From NCBI GenBank assembly GCA_045597945.1, contig JAZLLD010000035.1, forward strand, positions 5,139 through 69,138: DNA of 64,000 nt, in the 5' to 3' direction. A program made the translations under genes and the position numbers. The stretch comes from Colimorpha sp045597945. GTDB taxonomy: Bacteria > Bacteroidota > Bacteroidia > Bacteroidales > P3. This document shows positions 44,971 to 53,960 of the stretch, piece by piece. Every line of letters begins with the position of its first letter. Position 1 is the first letter of the stretch. The notes under the pieces were generated by a model that was not told the DNA's origin, ran no database searches, and saw nothing but the letters and a program-made list of their open reading frames with translations.

Positions 44971-46290
44971 ATGAAGAGATTAGTCTATAGCAAGTTAGTA
45001 ACATGGAAAAACAGCCTCAAACATAAACCACTCATCGTCCTCGGTGCCCGACAGGTGGGAAAAACCTATATATTGAAAGAATTTGGAGCAAAAGAATTCG
45101 AGTCCATGGTTTACGTCAACTGCCATCGCGACGCATTTGCTAAGCTATTGTTTCGTGATCTCAACGTGGTGCGTATCATCAAAGAACTCGAACGCTATTT
45201 CGACACCACAATCATCCCCAGCAGAACACTTGTCGTATTCGATGAAATCCAAGAGGCCGAGAATGGCATCGCCAGTTTGAAATACTTCTGTGAAGACATG
45301 CCCGACTTGCATGTCGCCGTCGCCGGATCGCTGTTGGGCATCTCTATCCGCGAAAAAGAATCATACCCTGTGGGCAAAGTGCAGACTCTGCACATGTATC
45401 CTATGAGTTTTACCGAGTTTCTTATGGCAAGAGGTAAGAATGGCATGGTCGAGACCCTTGTCGAGCTGGATTGGCCCATGATGAGTGCCCAACATGAGAT
45501 GCTCACCGAACTATTACGAGAATACTTCTTTGTTGGCGGCATGCCCGAAGCCGTGTCCGACTTTTGCGAAAACCAGAATACTATGTCTGTGCGCCAGATA
45601 CAAGCCGAAATACTCGATGCCTACCAGCGCGACATAGCCAAACACACTCACACCTTGGCGCAGCGCATTCGCATGGTGTGGGACAACATTCCAGCACAAC
45701 TCGCCCGCGAGAACAAAAAATTCATATTCGGAGCCGTGCGCAAAGGAGGCCGAGCCGCCGACTTCGAACTGGCATTGCAATGGTTGGACGAAGCCGGCAT
45801 CACCACACAAGTGCCTCGTGCCAAAGCAGTTAACATTCCATTAAAATTTCATTCCGACCACTCCGCCTTCAAAGTCTATATGCTTGATTGCGGACTGCTC
45901 GCCTGCATGGCCGGAGCTTACCCCAACGATATGCTACTAGGCTCCAAAGCTTTTGTTGAATTCAAAGGAGCCTTTACCGAAAACTACATACTACAACAAC
46001 TCTGTTCAACCTTAGGGCGCGACAACATCTACTATTTCGCCAAAGACAACTCAACACAGGAAATCGACTTTCTAGTCCAAACACAAGCCAGAATACTTCC
46101 CATCGAAGCCAAGGCCACAGTCAATGCAAAAAGCAAATCGCTGTCAACCTTTATCAACAACGACCATGCCGACCTAGGGCTCAAAGGCCTGCGCTGTTCT
46201 CTACTGCCCTACACCGACCAAGGCTGGATGGAGAATATCCCCCTCTACGCCGCCGAGGCATACTTCCGCCAACTATCAGACCCAGAATAA
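44971..46290 (+). CDS. AAA+ ATPase with DUF4143 domain
   Basis: A 439-residue ATPase starting at ATG 44971 (MKRLVYSKLVTWKNSL); an in-frame earlier start would cover the promoter. The Walker A motif GARQVGKT is at 25-32, Walker B LVVFDEIQEA near residue 88-97, and the C-terminal DUF4143 domain covers about 220-430 (AFTENYILQQLCSTLG, EIDFLVQTQARILPIEAKA). The EIDF...IEAKA segment has the look of a PD-(D/E)xK-like nuclease core. These proteins are abundant in Bacteroidota and archaea and largely undefined. Followed 19 bp later by an uncharacterised gene. Confidence 0.85.
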   Translation: MKRLVYSKLVTWKNSLKHKPLIVLGARQVGKTYILKEFGAKEFESMVYVNCHRDAFAKLLFRDLNVVRIIKELERYFDTTIIPSRTLVVFDEIQEAENGIASLKYFCEDMPDLHVAVAGSLLGISIREKESYPVGKVQTLHMYPMSFTEFLMARGKNGMVETLVELDWPMMSAQHEMLTELLREYFFVGGMPEAVSDFCENQNTMSVRQIQAEILDAYQRDIAKHTHTLAQRIRMVWDNIPAQLARENKKFIFGAVRKGGRAADFELALQWLDEAGITTQVPRAKAVNIPLKFHSDHSAFKVYMLDCGLLACMAGAYPNDMLLGSKAFVEFKGAFTENYILQQLCSTLGRDNIYYFAKDNSTQEIDFLVQTQARILPIEAKATVNAKSKSLSTFINNDHADLGLKGLRCSLLPYTDQGWMENIPLYAAEAYFRQLSDPE

Positions 46291-46309
46291 TCCATTAACA
46301 ATCACCACC

Positions 46310-47596
46310 ATGGATCACCTCTACGAGACTCGTCGCATGAAAGAATACTACCAAGGCCTGGCCCAGTCCGCTGTCGTTCTGCCTCAACAGATAGTGGACG
46401 AGCTACGTCAGGACATTGAGGATCCCGGAACCGAACTGAGCTACCGCGAGACGATGTCGTTCTGGGCTTTTGTATTCCTCCCTTTCTTCAACACCTTGGC
46501 CTATATCGTCAACAACCGGTTCATCCATGAAGAGATGCCCAACATTCTCGCCAACCTCGATCCACATAGCCCTACACTGCCCCCGCAATCCATCTACCAA
46601 TTCCTGCTTCGCCTCAACCCCATGCCTGCCGAAGAGTTTGTGCGCACTATACAATGTACTTCATCTGTCCACGACCAACTTTTAACCGCCCTCGCACGAC
46701 GTGACGAAGCGCAGTTCTGCACCATTTTGAGAGAGAATCATTGCAAGCTCTCTGCCATCAGCCACTTGTGCAACCATCTGTGGGACAATGTCAGCGACGC
46801 ATTGGCCATAGAAGAGAATGAATTACCACTCATGATGGAAGCCTCCCTTGGTGCCACTCGCAGCATTGATGACGTCACTATAAACCACATGATCCCCCCC
46901 ATGGAGCAGATGATTCGGTCTGGCGAGCGGCTGGAAGCTGAAGACACGGATCAGAATTTCCAACTGTACATCCGCGACTTCAACACTTACCTTTGCAAAT
47001 ACTTCACCTATCTTATATTTCAATACCTCGACTGGCAGGAGTATTTCTCCATGCAAGAATCCGCCCTGCTCAGCCAAATCCTGTCTCGTCCCGAAGGACA
47101 AATGCAATATCAGGCCGCCTTGGTTCAATACCAACAGCAGCAGTCTATCCTCTCCCAAGAGCAGCCTTCTTGGCCACCGCCCACCGACTTCCTAGCCTTT
47201 CGCTGCGATGCCGACCACTGCAACGAATACCTCTCCATTAGTGTTGAAATTCTCTCGGCTGGCACCGATAAGTTAGTCCAACTGATTGACTACTTGGCCG
47301 AGAACGACTACATCAGTTCATCACACGAGGTCAAGCAACTCATGATCTATCGTCTGACCGGCAAGATGCGGCCTCCAAAAGTTGTACCCATAGAATGGCA
47401 TGGCCACAACAACCAGCCTTACGAACTCATCTATCTCGTCAAACACCTCTCTGCCCGAGCCAACTACCGCAAGATGCGCCAGTTTTTCACCGGTCCGAAA
47501 TGGGTCAAAGACCGCGACAGCAGTTATGCCAAGAGTGCACACTACGATTTCCGCCGATTCCTCCACCACCTCTACCCCACCTCCTGCCCCCTCTGA
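46310..47596 (+). CDS. Uncharacterised 428-residue protein
   Basis: No family is recognised. The protein is soluble-looking, acidic in the middle, helix-rich (LPLMMEASLGATRSIDDVTINHMI) and ends with a well-defined basic, aromatic segment (YELIYLVKHLSARANYRKMRQFFTG, PKWVKDRDSSYAKSAHYDFRRFL). It starts 19 bp after the DUF4143 ATPase gene, so they may be one operon. A hydrophobic stretch near residue 50-65 (FWAFVFLPFFNTLAYIV) could be a single membrane-associated helix. Confidence 0.6.
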   Translation: MDHLYETRRMKEYYQGLAQSAVVLPQQIVDELRQDIEDPGTELSYRETMSFWAFVFLPFFNTLAYIVNNRFIHEEMPNILANLDPHSPTLPPQSIYQFLLRLNPMPAEEFVRTIQCTSSVHDQLLTALARRDEAQFCTILRENHCKLSAISHLCNHLWDNVSDALAIEENELPLMMEASLGATRSIDDVTINHMIPPMEQMIRSGERLEAEDTDQNFQLYIRDFNTYLCKYFTYLIFQYLDWQEYFSMQESALLSQILSRPEGQMQYQAALVQYQQQQSILSQEQPSWPPPTDFLAFRCDADHCNEYLSISVEILSAGTDKLVQLIDYLAENDYISSSHEVKQLMIYRLTGKMRPPKVVPIEWHGHNNQPYELIYLVKHLSARANYRKMRQFFTGPKWVKDRDSSYAKSAHYDFRRFLHHLYPTSCPL

Positions 47597-47838
47597 CCCT
47601 ACACCCTTTCGACAATGCCTTATGTTGGTGAAAAAGTGTGACATAGGCGCATTAGTTGTGAGTTTAGTAGTCCGAAGAATTAAAAAGAAAATCCTCCTCA
47701 TCTGAGGCAAGTTAGGCTACTAGAGGGTGGGCACACAGCAACCTCGCTATAGCCCCGCTGATTCTACGGGGTTGACCCGCTTGGGTAGGCGGATCCACAA
47801 GGGATGAACAAAAGAAGTATGGGAACCCTAAAATATAG

Positions 47839-48073
47839 AATCTAGAATGGATTTTTGCACTAGTATGCACATTTGTGAGAAATCAATGTGTTATGCGATT
47901 CTAGATTTATGGCCATATTGATGAGGCGGACAACTATCGATGGTGTGAACAACGACACACTATCCCATGATTACCAACCATTTAACACACAATACATCAC
48001 AAACACTCAATGCCGAAAGATTTGACTCGGATATAGAATCCGTACTCAAAAATCTAGAATGCATTCTAGATTT
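47839..48073. repeat. AATCTAGAAT boxes in both orientations
   Basis: AATCTAGAATG at 47839-47849, ATTCTAGATTT at 47898-47908, and both joined head to head at 48050-48073 as a perfect 24-bp palindrome (AAATCTAGAATG and its inverse). Two ATAGAATC words (about 47835 and 48033) accompany them. Spacing suggests a protein-binding array or an ancient element end. Confidence 0.55.
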
Positions 48074-48612
48074 ATCGGTCATTCAGTCTCATTTTAATCA
48101 AGGGCATTAGTTTAGTGGTTTAGCTGCTTAGTTGTTTGCGGCGCAAGTCGGTTGCTTTATCACGAATAAAGCGAATATTCGAAGTTTATTGAATGTTGAG
48201 CCAGGTCTGGCCGAGAATAAGTGAATGGCTGGCGCACCACGTTATCGACAGAATTCTCTCATTCCATGCCGCTTTTAGCGGCCATGATCCGACCCTCTGA
48301 TAATTCCAAAATTCCTAACATTCGGGATTTTAGACTGCTTTCTCATTCTGCGATGTGTTTCTTTTTTTTGACTACAGAAAGCACGGAATAAACGTAAATC
48401 TTTCTTGTTACGGATATTTGTCGCAGTGGTGAAAACTCGCAGAAATGGCCTTGCGTTGCAAGGCTGGAAGACACGAAAAAGGGCGCATATAGTAGCGGAA
48501 TCAAGTCCATGGGCGAAAATCTGACAGCAACCACATCTGCCATCTCCCCTCCTTGAAGGAGGGGGCGGGGGTAGATTGTTTCATGGTTATTATTACCTAT
48601 AATTGCCTATAG

Positions 48613-48645
48613 TTTGACAAATCTGGAGATTTTTTTGTACTTTTG
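48613..48645 (+). promoter_or_regulatory. Strong consensus Bacteroidota promoter
   Basis: TTTG at 48613-48616 and TACTTTTG at 48638-48645 with 21 bp between, matching TTTG-N(19-21)-TAnnTTTG. It points toward the structured RNA units and the dynamin operon. Confidence 0.65.
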
Positions 48646-48745
48646 CAACACCGAAACAGAGCAGTGCGACACAAATAAGAGGCTGAAACATATTGCTTTG
48701 AAAAGAAAAGTCAAGGAGCAAAGGCATTGTTTCAAAAAAAGTGCG

Positions 48746-49006
48746 TATCTTTGCACTCGGAAAACGGCGAGCGACATGCCGTTTCCACACAAAGGTAGCA
48801 TTACCATCGTCAGTGTATAGGAATTTGCCCAAATCCCATTGCCAGCATGACGAGAAACCGATGCCTTACTACTTGACGAATGTTCTCGGCGAAAGTCGCG
48901 GGCATATCCTCCAAGCATAGTACTAGGTCTGAAATCTCTGTTGGCAAGGTCGGGCAAAACCTCTATACGCAGCGATTCGGACCTCGGTTCTATGCTTTTC
49001 TTTGTG
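48746..49006 (+). ncRNA. Candidate structured RNA, copy A (with promoter)
   Basis: The -7 box TATCTTTG is at 48746-48753. Then come a hairpin GGAAAACGGC/GCCGTTTCC (48759-48768/48778-48786), a conserved GATGCCTT (48860-48867), and a closing stem AAGCATAG/CTATGCTT (48913-48920/48990-48997) with inner pairing AGGTC/GACCT, ending in TTCTTTGTGT. No reading frame follows. The layout, spacing and blocks are repeated in copy B. Confidence 0.5.
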
Positions 49007-49111
49007 TCACCCGCTCAGCAGAGACACCCACAATACTCCGCCTTGAAAGGTTGCGAAACAAAAAAATTTAGAAAAATTTGCAAATAAAGGCTCAGTATCA
49101 AAAAAAATGTG

Positions 49112-49381
49112 TATCTTTGCACCCGGAAATGGAAGAGAGTTTGTTCCATTTTCATGCAGCGAAAGCATTTGTATAGACCGTGAACTAAAAATCGCCAATT
49201 TTTACAACCGAAGGTCTAGATACTGATGCCTTTCTATTACTTAATCATGCAAGTATGTGTCCGTATCATACTTCTCTTTAAGCATAGAATCGAAGGTCAA
49301 TTCAGTCTCTGTTTCGGTTAGGTGTTTGGCGATACCTTAGTTCCGCGGAGACGATACACCAGAGTTCTATGCTTTCTTTGT
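49112..49381 (+). ncRNA. Candidate structured RNA, copy B / leader of the dynamin operon
   Basis: The -7 box TATCTTTG is at 49112-49119. A hairpin GAAATGGAA/TTCCATTTTC (49126-49134/49144-49153) follows, then GATGCCTT (49225-49232), AAGTATG/CATACTT, and a closing stem AAGCATAGAA/TTCTATGCTT (49280-49289/49365-49374) ending in TCTTTGTAC. Distances from the promoter match copy A within one or two bases up to the closing stem. About 60 bp later the small gene at 49442 starts, so this copy may be a 5' leader or an independent RNA. Confidence 0.5.
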
Positions 49382-49441
49382 ACCCAATTATTAACCGCCA
49401 ACCCGGGAACTCTGTACGGCAATAAAACGCATTATAAGCCT

Positions 49442-49663
49442 ATGCCGATATTCAGAATCACAGTAAAGAATCCCAAGTTCACCAGTGGAGCCAGGGTAGA
49501 GAAAGGCATGTCTGTTGATGTGGTCACCAACAGCATGGTCAACCCTGTCACAACCAATGGCGGCCAAGAAGTAGCCAACGCCTTTATGAGAATCTACGGA
49601 ATCGACATCAAAAAAGTCGGTGCCCTCAACATGGCTTATTTGGATGTAGAACGAATTGGATAA
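49442..49663 (+). CDS. Small conserved protein (73 aa), first gene after the RNA leader
   Basis: A 73-residue protein beginning MPIFRITVKNPKFTSG. It is short, soluble and basic at the N-terminus, with VEKGMSVDVVTNSMVNPVTT and VANAFMRIYGIDIKKVGALN in the C-terminal half. I recall similar small Bacteroidota proteins (DUF6140-like), but the assignment is uncertain and the function is unknown. It starts about 60 bp after the structured leader and 43 bp before the next gene of the dynamin operon, so it may be either part of that operon or a resident gene next to it. Confidence 0.6.
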   Translation: MPIFRITVKNPKFTSGARVEKGMSVDVVTNSMVNPVTTNGGQEVANAFMRIYGIDIKKVGALNMAYLDVERIG

Positions 49664-49706
49664 ACAGTTATTTATAAAGTCCACCTAACATTTAAAACCA
49701 TTTACT

Positions 49707-49952
49707 ATGATTACCATCTCGGAACTTCACGAACGAAAATTCTTTGAAATCAATGATTCTTTTTTCAGGATGCATACCACAGAAGACCCTCTGGTATTTG
49801 CAAATTACACAAAAGGTTGCATGCTTATCCAAAATGGAGAAGGTTACATTCCTTATGTGAAATTATCAATTTTTTCAGAAGCTGGTGATGGGATTCCATG
49901 TACCATGATAACTGAGGTCACTCAGCTTGACGAACTTTTAAAGCAATTATAA
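49707..49952 (+). CDS. Small protein (81 aa) of the dynamin operon
   Basis: An unrecognised 81-residue soluble protein (MITISELHERKFFEINDSFF ... VTQLDELLKQL) with no signal or membrane segment and a predicted alpha/beta mix. The gene starts 43 bp after the 73-residue gene and ends 5 bp before the first GTPase gene. The base composition is AT-rich like the GTPases. Tight linkage suggests a regulator or partner of the GTPases. Confidence 0.6.
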   Translation: MITISELHERKFFEINDSFFRMHTTEDPLVFANYTKGCMLIQNGEGYIPYVKLSIFSEAGDGIPCTMITEVTQLDELLKQL

Positions 49953-49957
49953 TATAA

Positions 49958-51667
49958 ATGGATATTAACAACCTTACAAAGATAGCGACAAACCTTGGTT
50001 TTGATGATGTCGCAAAACGTTTAGACCATATTTTTGACAAAATTGGTCAGCAAAATTGCCCACTTATTCTGCCGCTAGTTGGAGAATTTAGCGCAGGCAA
50101 AACCACTCTTATCAACGCCCTCACTGACAGCAAAAAGCTAGAAACTGCTACGCATCCGACAACTGCAACTATTTACGAAATTCACTTTGGATGTGATAAC
50201 TGCTATGCTAAAGTGTTGAATGCGGATAATTCAATCACTGAAATAGCAGATATTGCTGACCTAAAAAATGACGTATTGGCAGACGCTAAAGTCGTAGAAG
50301 TTTATGACACATCAACTATTGTTCCATCTTCGACCATTCTCGTAGATACCCCTGGTCTGTCCTCCCCTGACCCACGTCATAAACAAGCATTAGTTGAATT
50401 CCTACCTCAATCTGATGCAATCCTGCTAGCTATAGATATTAATACAGGAACGATTTCTCGATCTTTATTAGACTTTGTCAATGATATGAAGCTGGCCAAA
50501 AAACAAGTGTATGCCGTGATTACATACTGTTCCTCGAAATCAGTTTCTGCAAGAGAAGGCGTAAAGCAACTAATCATGCAACATCTAAGTATCCCAGAAG
50601 ATTGCATCGCTTGTGTATCTGCCAAAGAAGGAGAGTTGGATGAATTATTCTCATTGTTTGAAAAAATCCAAACATCAAAAAGCGAAATCCTCCAAAAGGT
50701 GAATGACTATAGAGTAAGATGTATTGCTGAGGATATGCTTTCTCGTATTGAAGACCTTCTCAATGCCTCTAATTCAGACAAAGACATCGACGAGGCAATA
50801 AGGAATCAACAATATCGACTAAACAAGGTCAGAAAAAATATCGATAACATAATCCAGAGTATTCAAAGCGAAATTGAAGAAATTGAAAGGAATACCATTA
50901 GAGGCTTTGAGGATAAAATATTTGATCGGCTTGATTCTATTGTGGCAGGTAAAAGCAACAACTTTGACGCCGAAGCAGTTTCTGTAATAAATACCACATC
51001 AACTCTGTTTTTAAGCGACTACAAAACAGCTATTCAAAGTTATATCGGCAAGAAAGTTCAAGAGCAGAACTCTGATGATGTTCTCCAATTACACTCTCTT
51101 CTTGAACTTGACTTGTCTTCTTATAACGTCAGCGGCATTAGTTATAACTTAAATCTCAATCAAGCAGGTCATGAATACGATAGCTGGATTTCAAGTGGCG
51201 TAAAGTTAGCTGCTGTTGCCGTCGCAACCTGTGCAGGTGCCGGTGTAGGTGCTGCTGCCGCTATTGACGCTGCCGACACTGCAACAGATGTCCTATTTGA
51301 TGGGGATTCTGTAATTTCGAAAACAATAGGACAACAATCAGATGGAAGTAGAAAAGGGCTTGTTGAAAGTGTTGTATCATATTTTACGGATCAATATGCG
51401 GGTAAACCCCAAAGAAGAAGAGCTATCCATAACTATATGGACGGTACATTATTACCGGAATTTAAGGCCGAAATAAAAAGAATAACGAATTCTCTTACTA
51501 GTACTATTCGTCAAGGTCTGATTTCTGATGCTGATTCTGTAGTTTCGGCAATGTCAAATGCTCTTGAAGACTTGAAGCGAACAAAAGAGAACAAGGAGCA
51601 GGAGTACACACAGAGAGTTAATCAACTACAAGAATACAAAATTGAATTAATAACTTATCTGAAGTAA
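49958..51667 (+). CDS. Dynamin-like GTPase 1 (G4 motif degenerate)
   Basis: A 569-residue large GTPase. P-loop GEFSAGKTT at 42-50 (G1), switch-I HPTTAT around 66-71 (G2), and VDTPGLSS at 129-136 (G3, DTPG) are clear and have the dynamin/HflX-like 'F-SAGK' form. Where G4 (N/TKxD) should be, the sequence reads VITYCSSKS near 187-195, so base specificity is unusual. A predicted coiled coil (about 265-325) is followed by a small Ala/Gly-rich hydrophobic segment at about 411-439 (KLAAVAVATCAGAGVGAAAA), a possible membrane-insertion paddle, and a C-terminal helical bundle. Proposed to act on membranes. Confidence 0.82.
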   Translation: MDINNLTKIATNLGFDDVAKRLDHIFDKIGQQNCPLILPLVGEFSAGKTTLINALTDSKKLETATHPTTATIYEIHFGCDNCYAKVLNADNSITEIADIADLKNDVLADAKVVEVYDTSTIVPSSTILVDTPGLSSPDPRHKQALVEFLPQSDAILLAIDINTGTISRSLLDFVNDMKLAKKQVYAVITYCSSKSVSAREGVKQLIMQHLSIPEDCIACVSAKEGELDELFSLFEKIQTSKSEILQKVNDYRVRCIAEDMLSRIEDLLNASNSDKDIDEAIRNQQYRLNKVRKNIDNIIQSIQSEIEEIERNTIRGFEDKIFDRLDSIVAGKSNNFDAEAVSVINTTSTLFLSDYKTAIQSYIGKKVQEQNSDDVLQLHSLLELDLSSYNVSGISYNLNLNQAGHEYDSWISSGVKLAAVAVATCAGAGVGAAAAIDAADTATDVLFDGDSVISKTIGQQSDGSRKGLVESVVSYFTDQYAGKPQRRRAIHNYMDGTLLPEFKAEIKRITNSLTSTIRQGLISDADSVVSAMSNALEDLKRTKENKEQEYTQRVNQLQEYKIELITYLK

Positions 51668-51668
51668 A

Positions 51669-52058
51669 ATGAAAATATTTGAACTTTTAATTGGCCTTGC
51701 GGCAGGTGCAGCAGGTGGCTATTATTACAAAGGAAAGCAAGATGGTGGAAATGGGACATCTAGCTCTAACCTACAAGCTGAGCTCAACAACCTCAGTGAC
51801 GAAAACGAGAAACTTCGTAAAAGAAGTAAGGATGCTGAACGCCAAATTGAGGACATGCTTTCTGAATTGGAAAAGCTTCGTCGAGTATCTAAAGAGTCTA
51901 GCAACACTCAAGATGACTTAGAAGATGACCTCGCTGATGCGAAGAATGAACTGAAGAAGTTGAAAGTCCAGAATGGCGATTTGCTTAGAAAAGTATCTGA
52001 GTATGAGTTAGTTTGCAAAAAGTATGAAGAGGAAATTGCAACCCTAAAAAGAAAATAG
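51669..52058 (+). CDS. Membrane-anchored coiled-coil protein
   Basis: 129 residues. Residues 4-20 (FELLIGLAAGAAGGYYY) form one short membrane segment, then 30-127 is an almost unbroken heptad-type coiled coil (LNNLSDENEKLRKRSKDAER ... LEKLRRVSKESSN). It starts 1 bp after the first GTPase stop. The design, N-terminal anchor plus coiled coil, is the same as the N-terminus of the next gene, suggesting the two coiled coils bind each other at a membrane. Confidence 0.75.
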   Translation: MKIFELLIGLAAGAAGGYYYKGKQDGGNGTSSSNLQAELNNLSDENEKLRKRSKDAERQIEDMLSELEKLRRVSKESSNTQDDLEDDLADAKNELKKLKVQNGDLLRKVSEYELVCKKYEEEIATLKRK

Positions 52059-52060
52059 TC

Positions 52061-53959
52061 ATGAATGCAATTATAATCATTTGCGTATTATCCGCACTGG
52101 TAATTGGCGGGTTCTGCGGTAAGTTTTTGTTTTCGAAGAAGACGACAACTCAAGAATCGCCAACACCTCAAAACGCCCCTTTGTCTAGCGAACGAGTTAA
52201 CGAGCTTGAATTCCAACTATCCAAAGCCAGAGTTGAGTTAGAGAGTGCAGAAAAGAAATCTAAACAGATAAAAGAGAAATATGAAGCACTTCTAAAAGAA
52301 GCAAACGAAAAAGTCAATTCACTCAAGGCCCAAAACGATAAACCAAACGACATTAATGTCGACAAATCGGATATCGGGAAACAATTGGCTGAAATTGAGG
52401 GTCTAAAAAAGAAAATAAAAGATCTTGAGGAGGAAAACGAAGATTTGGAAGATGATATTTCCTCATGTAAGAAAAAGTTGAAATCGAAAGAGTCGGACTT
52501 TTCTACTCTGCAGTCCGAGTATAACAACCTCCTATCTGAAAGCAAAAAGGTTAAAGAAGATCTTAGTAAGGTCGTTTCGAAATTGGAATCAACGACTAAA
52601 CTACTTGAACAGAAAGTTGATTCATTGGCGTTTATCCAAGAGATTCTTTCTGCAAAAAAGGCAGATGATAAATCAGTATCACATCTTTATGCTACTATTG
52701 ATAATGTTTATGATTTTATCAGTGGCGAACTGCGTGATACAGTTTGTGGGATCTTTGATTTACAGGATGATGTTCAAGACTATTTGTTCAATTCGGGACT
52801 AAAAAGTTGGGCAATCACTCAGAAAAAAAGTTGGATTCAGGGAAAGACTTCAATTGCATTTGTTGGTGAATTCTCTGCCGGTAAAACATCAATCGTGAAT
52901 AGAATCTTATCTCAAGATAATCCTAATATTCCTTTGCTACCTGTAAGTATGAAGGCCACAACTGCCATTCCAACATATATTTCAGGAGGCATCTCTACAA
53001 ATTATCGATTTGTAACTCCGAGCAATGAACTGAAAAACATCTCTGAACAAACGTTCAAAAGGGTAAATAAGGATTTGTTGGACCAAGTTAATGGTGTTTC
53101 GTCACTTATTCAGTATTTTGTGATGACATATAAGAATGCAAATCTTGCCAACTTAAGCATTCTTGATACGCCAGGATTTAACTCTAACGACAAAGAAGAT
53201 GCAGAAAGAACAATTAGTGTGATCAATGAGTGTGATGCTCTATTTTGGGTCTTTGATGTAAATGCAGGAACTGTAAATCGGACATCGATTAACCTTATTA
53301 AAGAACACTTAACTCGTCCTTTATTTGTTGTTATTAATAAGGTTGACACTAATCCCAAGTCGGAAGTTGATAAGGTTGAATCTCTAATCAAGAAGACACT
53401 GTCTGATGCTGGTTTATCCGTAAAGGGCTTTGTGAGATTTTCTTCACAATCGCCATTATCTGATATTATGAGCCCAATTAAGTCCATTGGTCGAGACACC
53501 CAAAAAGAGATGTTTCTGGATAGTTTGCTTGAAGCAATGAAACTATGGACTAAAAACCAAGAAAAGGATGTTATCTCAGCAAAGAAAGCAGCCGATTCTT
53601 TGTTATCCAAGTGTAATATGATTACGGATCGCTATAACAATGCAATTCGTTCAATGAGGCACGACTGTAGCGAAGCCGCATCCGTTCCTCAGTACAATCC
53701 TCAGCATGGCTTCTTGAACCTCAAGGATCCCAATTACGACATGTCTATCGCTGAGTATAAGCGTATGTGCTCTTTATTAGAAGAAATAGGTGGCTCACAT
53801 GTTGACGCGCTCTGTGCTCTTTATAATGACATGAAAAACACATCTGCAGAACTAGAAAACGCATGGAATATTCATTCTGAGGAGCGGGAAAAATGGCAGC
53901 AGTTAAATAATTGTTTGGAATTATTGGTCACTAAAACAAAGAACTTTAAGACGAAATAG
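52061..53959 (+). CDS. Dynamin-like GTPase 2, membrane-anchored with long coiled coil
   Basis: 632 residues. A membrane anchor (3-25, AIIIICVLSALVIGGFCGKF), then a coiled coil of about 140 residues (43-185, rich in Lys/Glu), then a GTPase core. G1 is GEFSAGKTS at 269-277, switch-I PVSMKATTAIPTY (T300/T301), G3 LDTPGFNSN at 368-376, and G4 VINKVDT at 424-430, so all GTP-binding motifs are intact. The C-terminal part is helical. It begins 2 bp after the preceding gene stop. Combination of TM, coiled coil and GTPase is uncommon for bacterial dynamins. Confidence 0.85.
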   Translation: MNAIIIICVLSALVIGGFCGKFLFSKKTTTQESPTPQNAPLSSERVNELEFQLSKARVELESAEKKSKQIKEKYEALLKEANEKVNSLKAQNDKPNDINVDKSDIGKQLAEIEGLKKKIKDLEEENEDLEDDISSCKKKLKSKESDFSTLQSEYNNLLSESKKVKEDLSKVVSKLESTTKLLEQKVDSLAFIQEILSAKKADDKSVSHLYATIDNVYDFISGELRDTVCGIFDLQDDVQDYLFNSGLKSWAITQKKSWIQGKTSIAFVGEFSAGKTSIVNRILSQDNPNIPLLPVSMKATTAIPTYISGGISTNYRFVTPSNELKNISEQTFKRVNKDLLDQVNGVSSLIQYFVMTYKNANLANLSILDTPGFNSNDKEDAERTISVINECDALFWVFDVNAGTVNRTSINLIKEHLTRPLFVVINKVDTNPKSEVDKVESLIKKTLSDAGLSVKGFVRFSSQSPLSDIMSPIKSIGRDTQKEMFLDSLLEAMKLWTKNQEKDVISAKKAADSLLSKCNMITDRYNNAIRSMRHDCSEAASVPQYNPQHGFLNLKDPNYDMSIAEYKRMCSLLEEIGGSHVDALCALYNDMKNTSAELENAWNIHSEEREKWQQLNNCLELLVTKTKNFKTK

Positions 53960-53960
53960 C

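Larger units (their letters stand above)
47597..49441. other. 1.8-kb non-coding region before the dynamin operon
   Basis: No convincing gene is seen on either strand. The region contains repeated AATCTAGAAT boxes (47840-48073), a CCCCTCCTTGAAGGAGGGG hairpin (about 48547-48565), a strong promoter (48613-48645) and the two paralogous structured RNA units (48746-49006 and 49112-49381) described below. Base composition is mixed. Confidence 0.6.

Noticed and set aside
48343..48832. Short minus-strand frames in the long non-coding region
   Set aside because: No homology-like features; one crosses the promoter and RNA unit and the amino-acid content is atypical.
47840..49381. CRISPR array
   Set aside because: Repeats are only two to four copies, irregularly spaced and not separated by unique spacers; no cas genes in the window.
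48600..49440. Retron ncRNA
   Set aside because: The two structured units lack a neighbouring reverse transcriptase; nothing in the operon looks like one.
49112..49441. tmRNA, RNase P RNA or 6S RNA
   Set aside because: The conserved ends and core sequences of these RNAs (for example the tRNA-like ends of tmRNA) were not seen.
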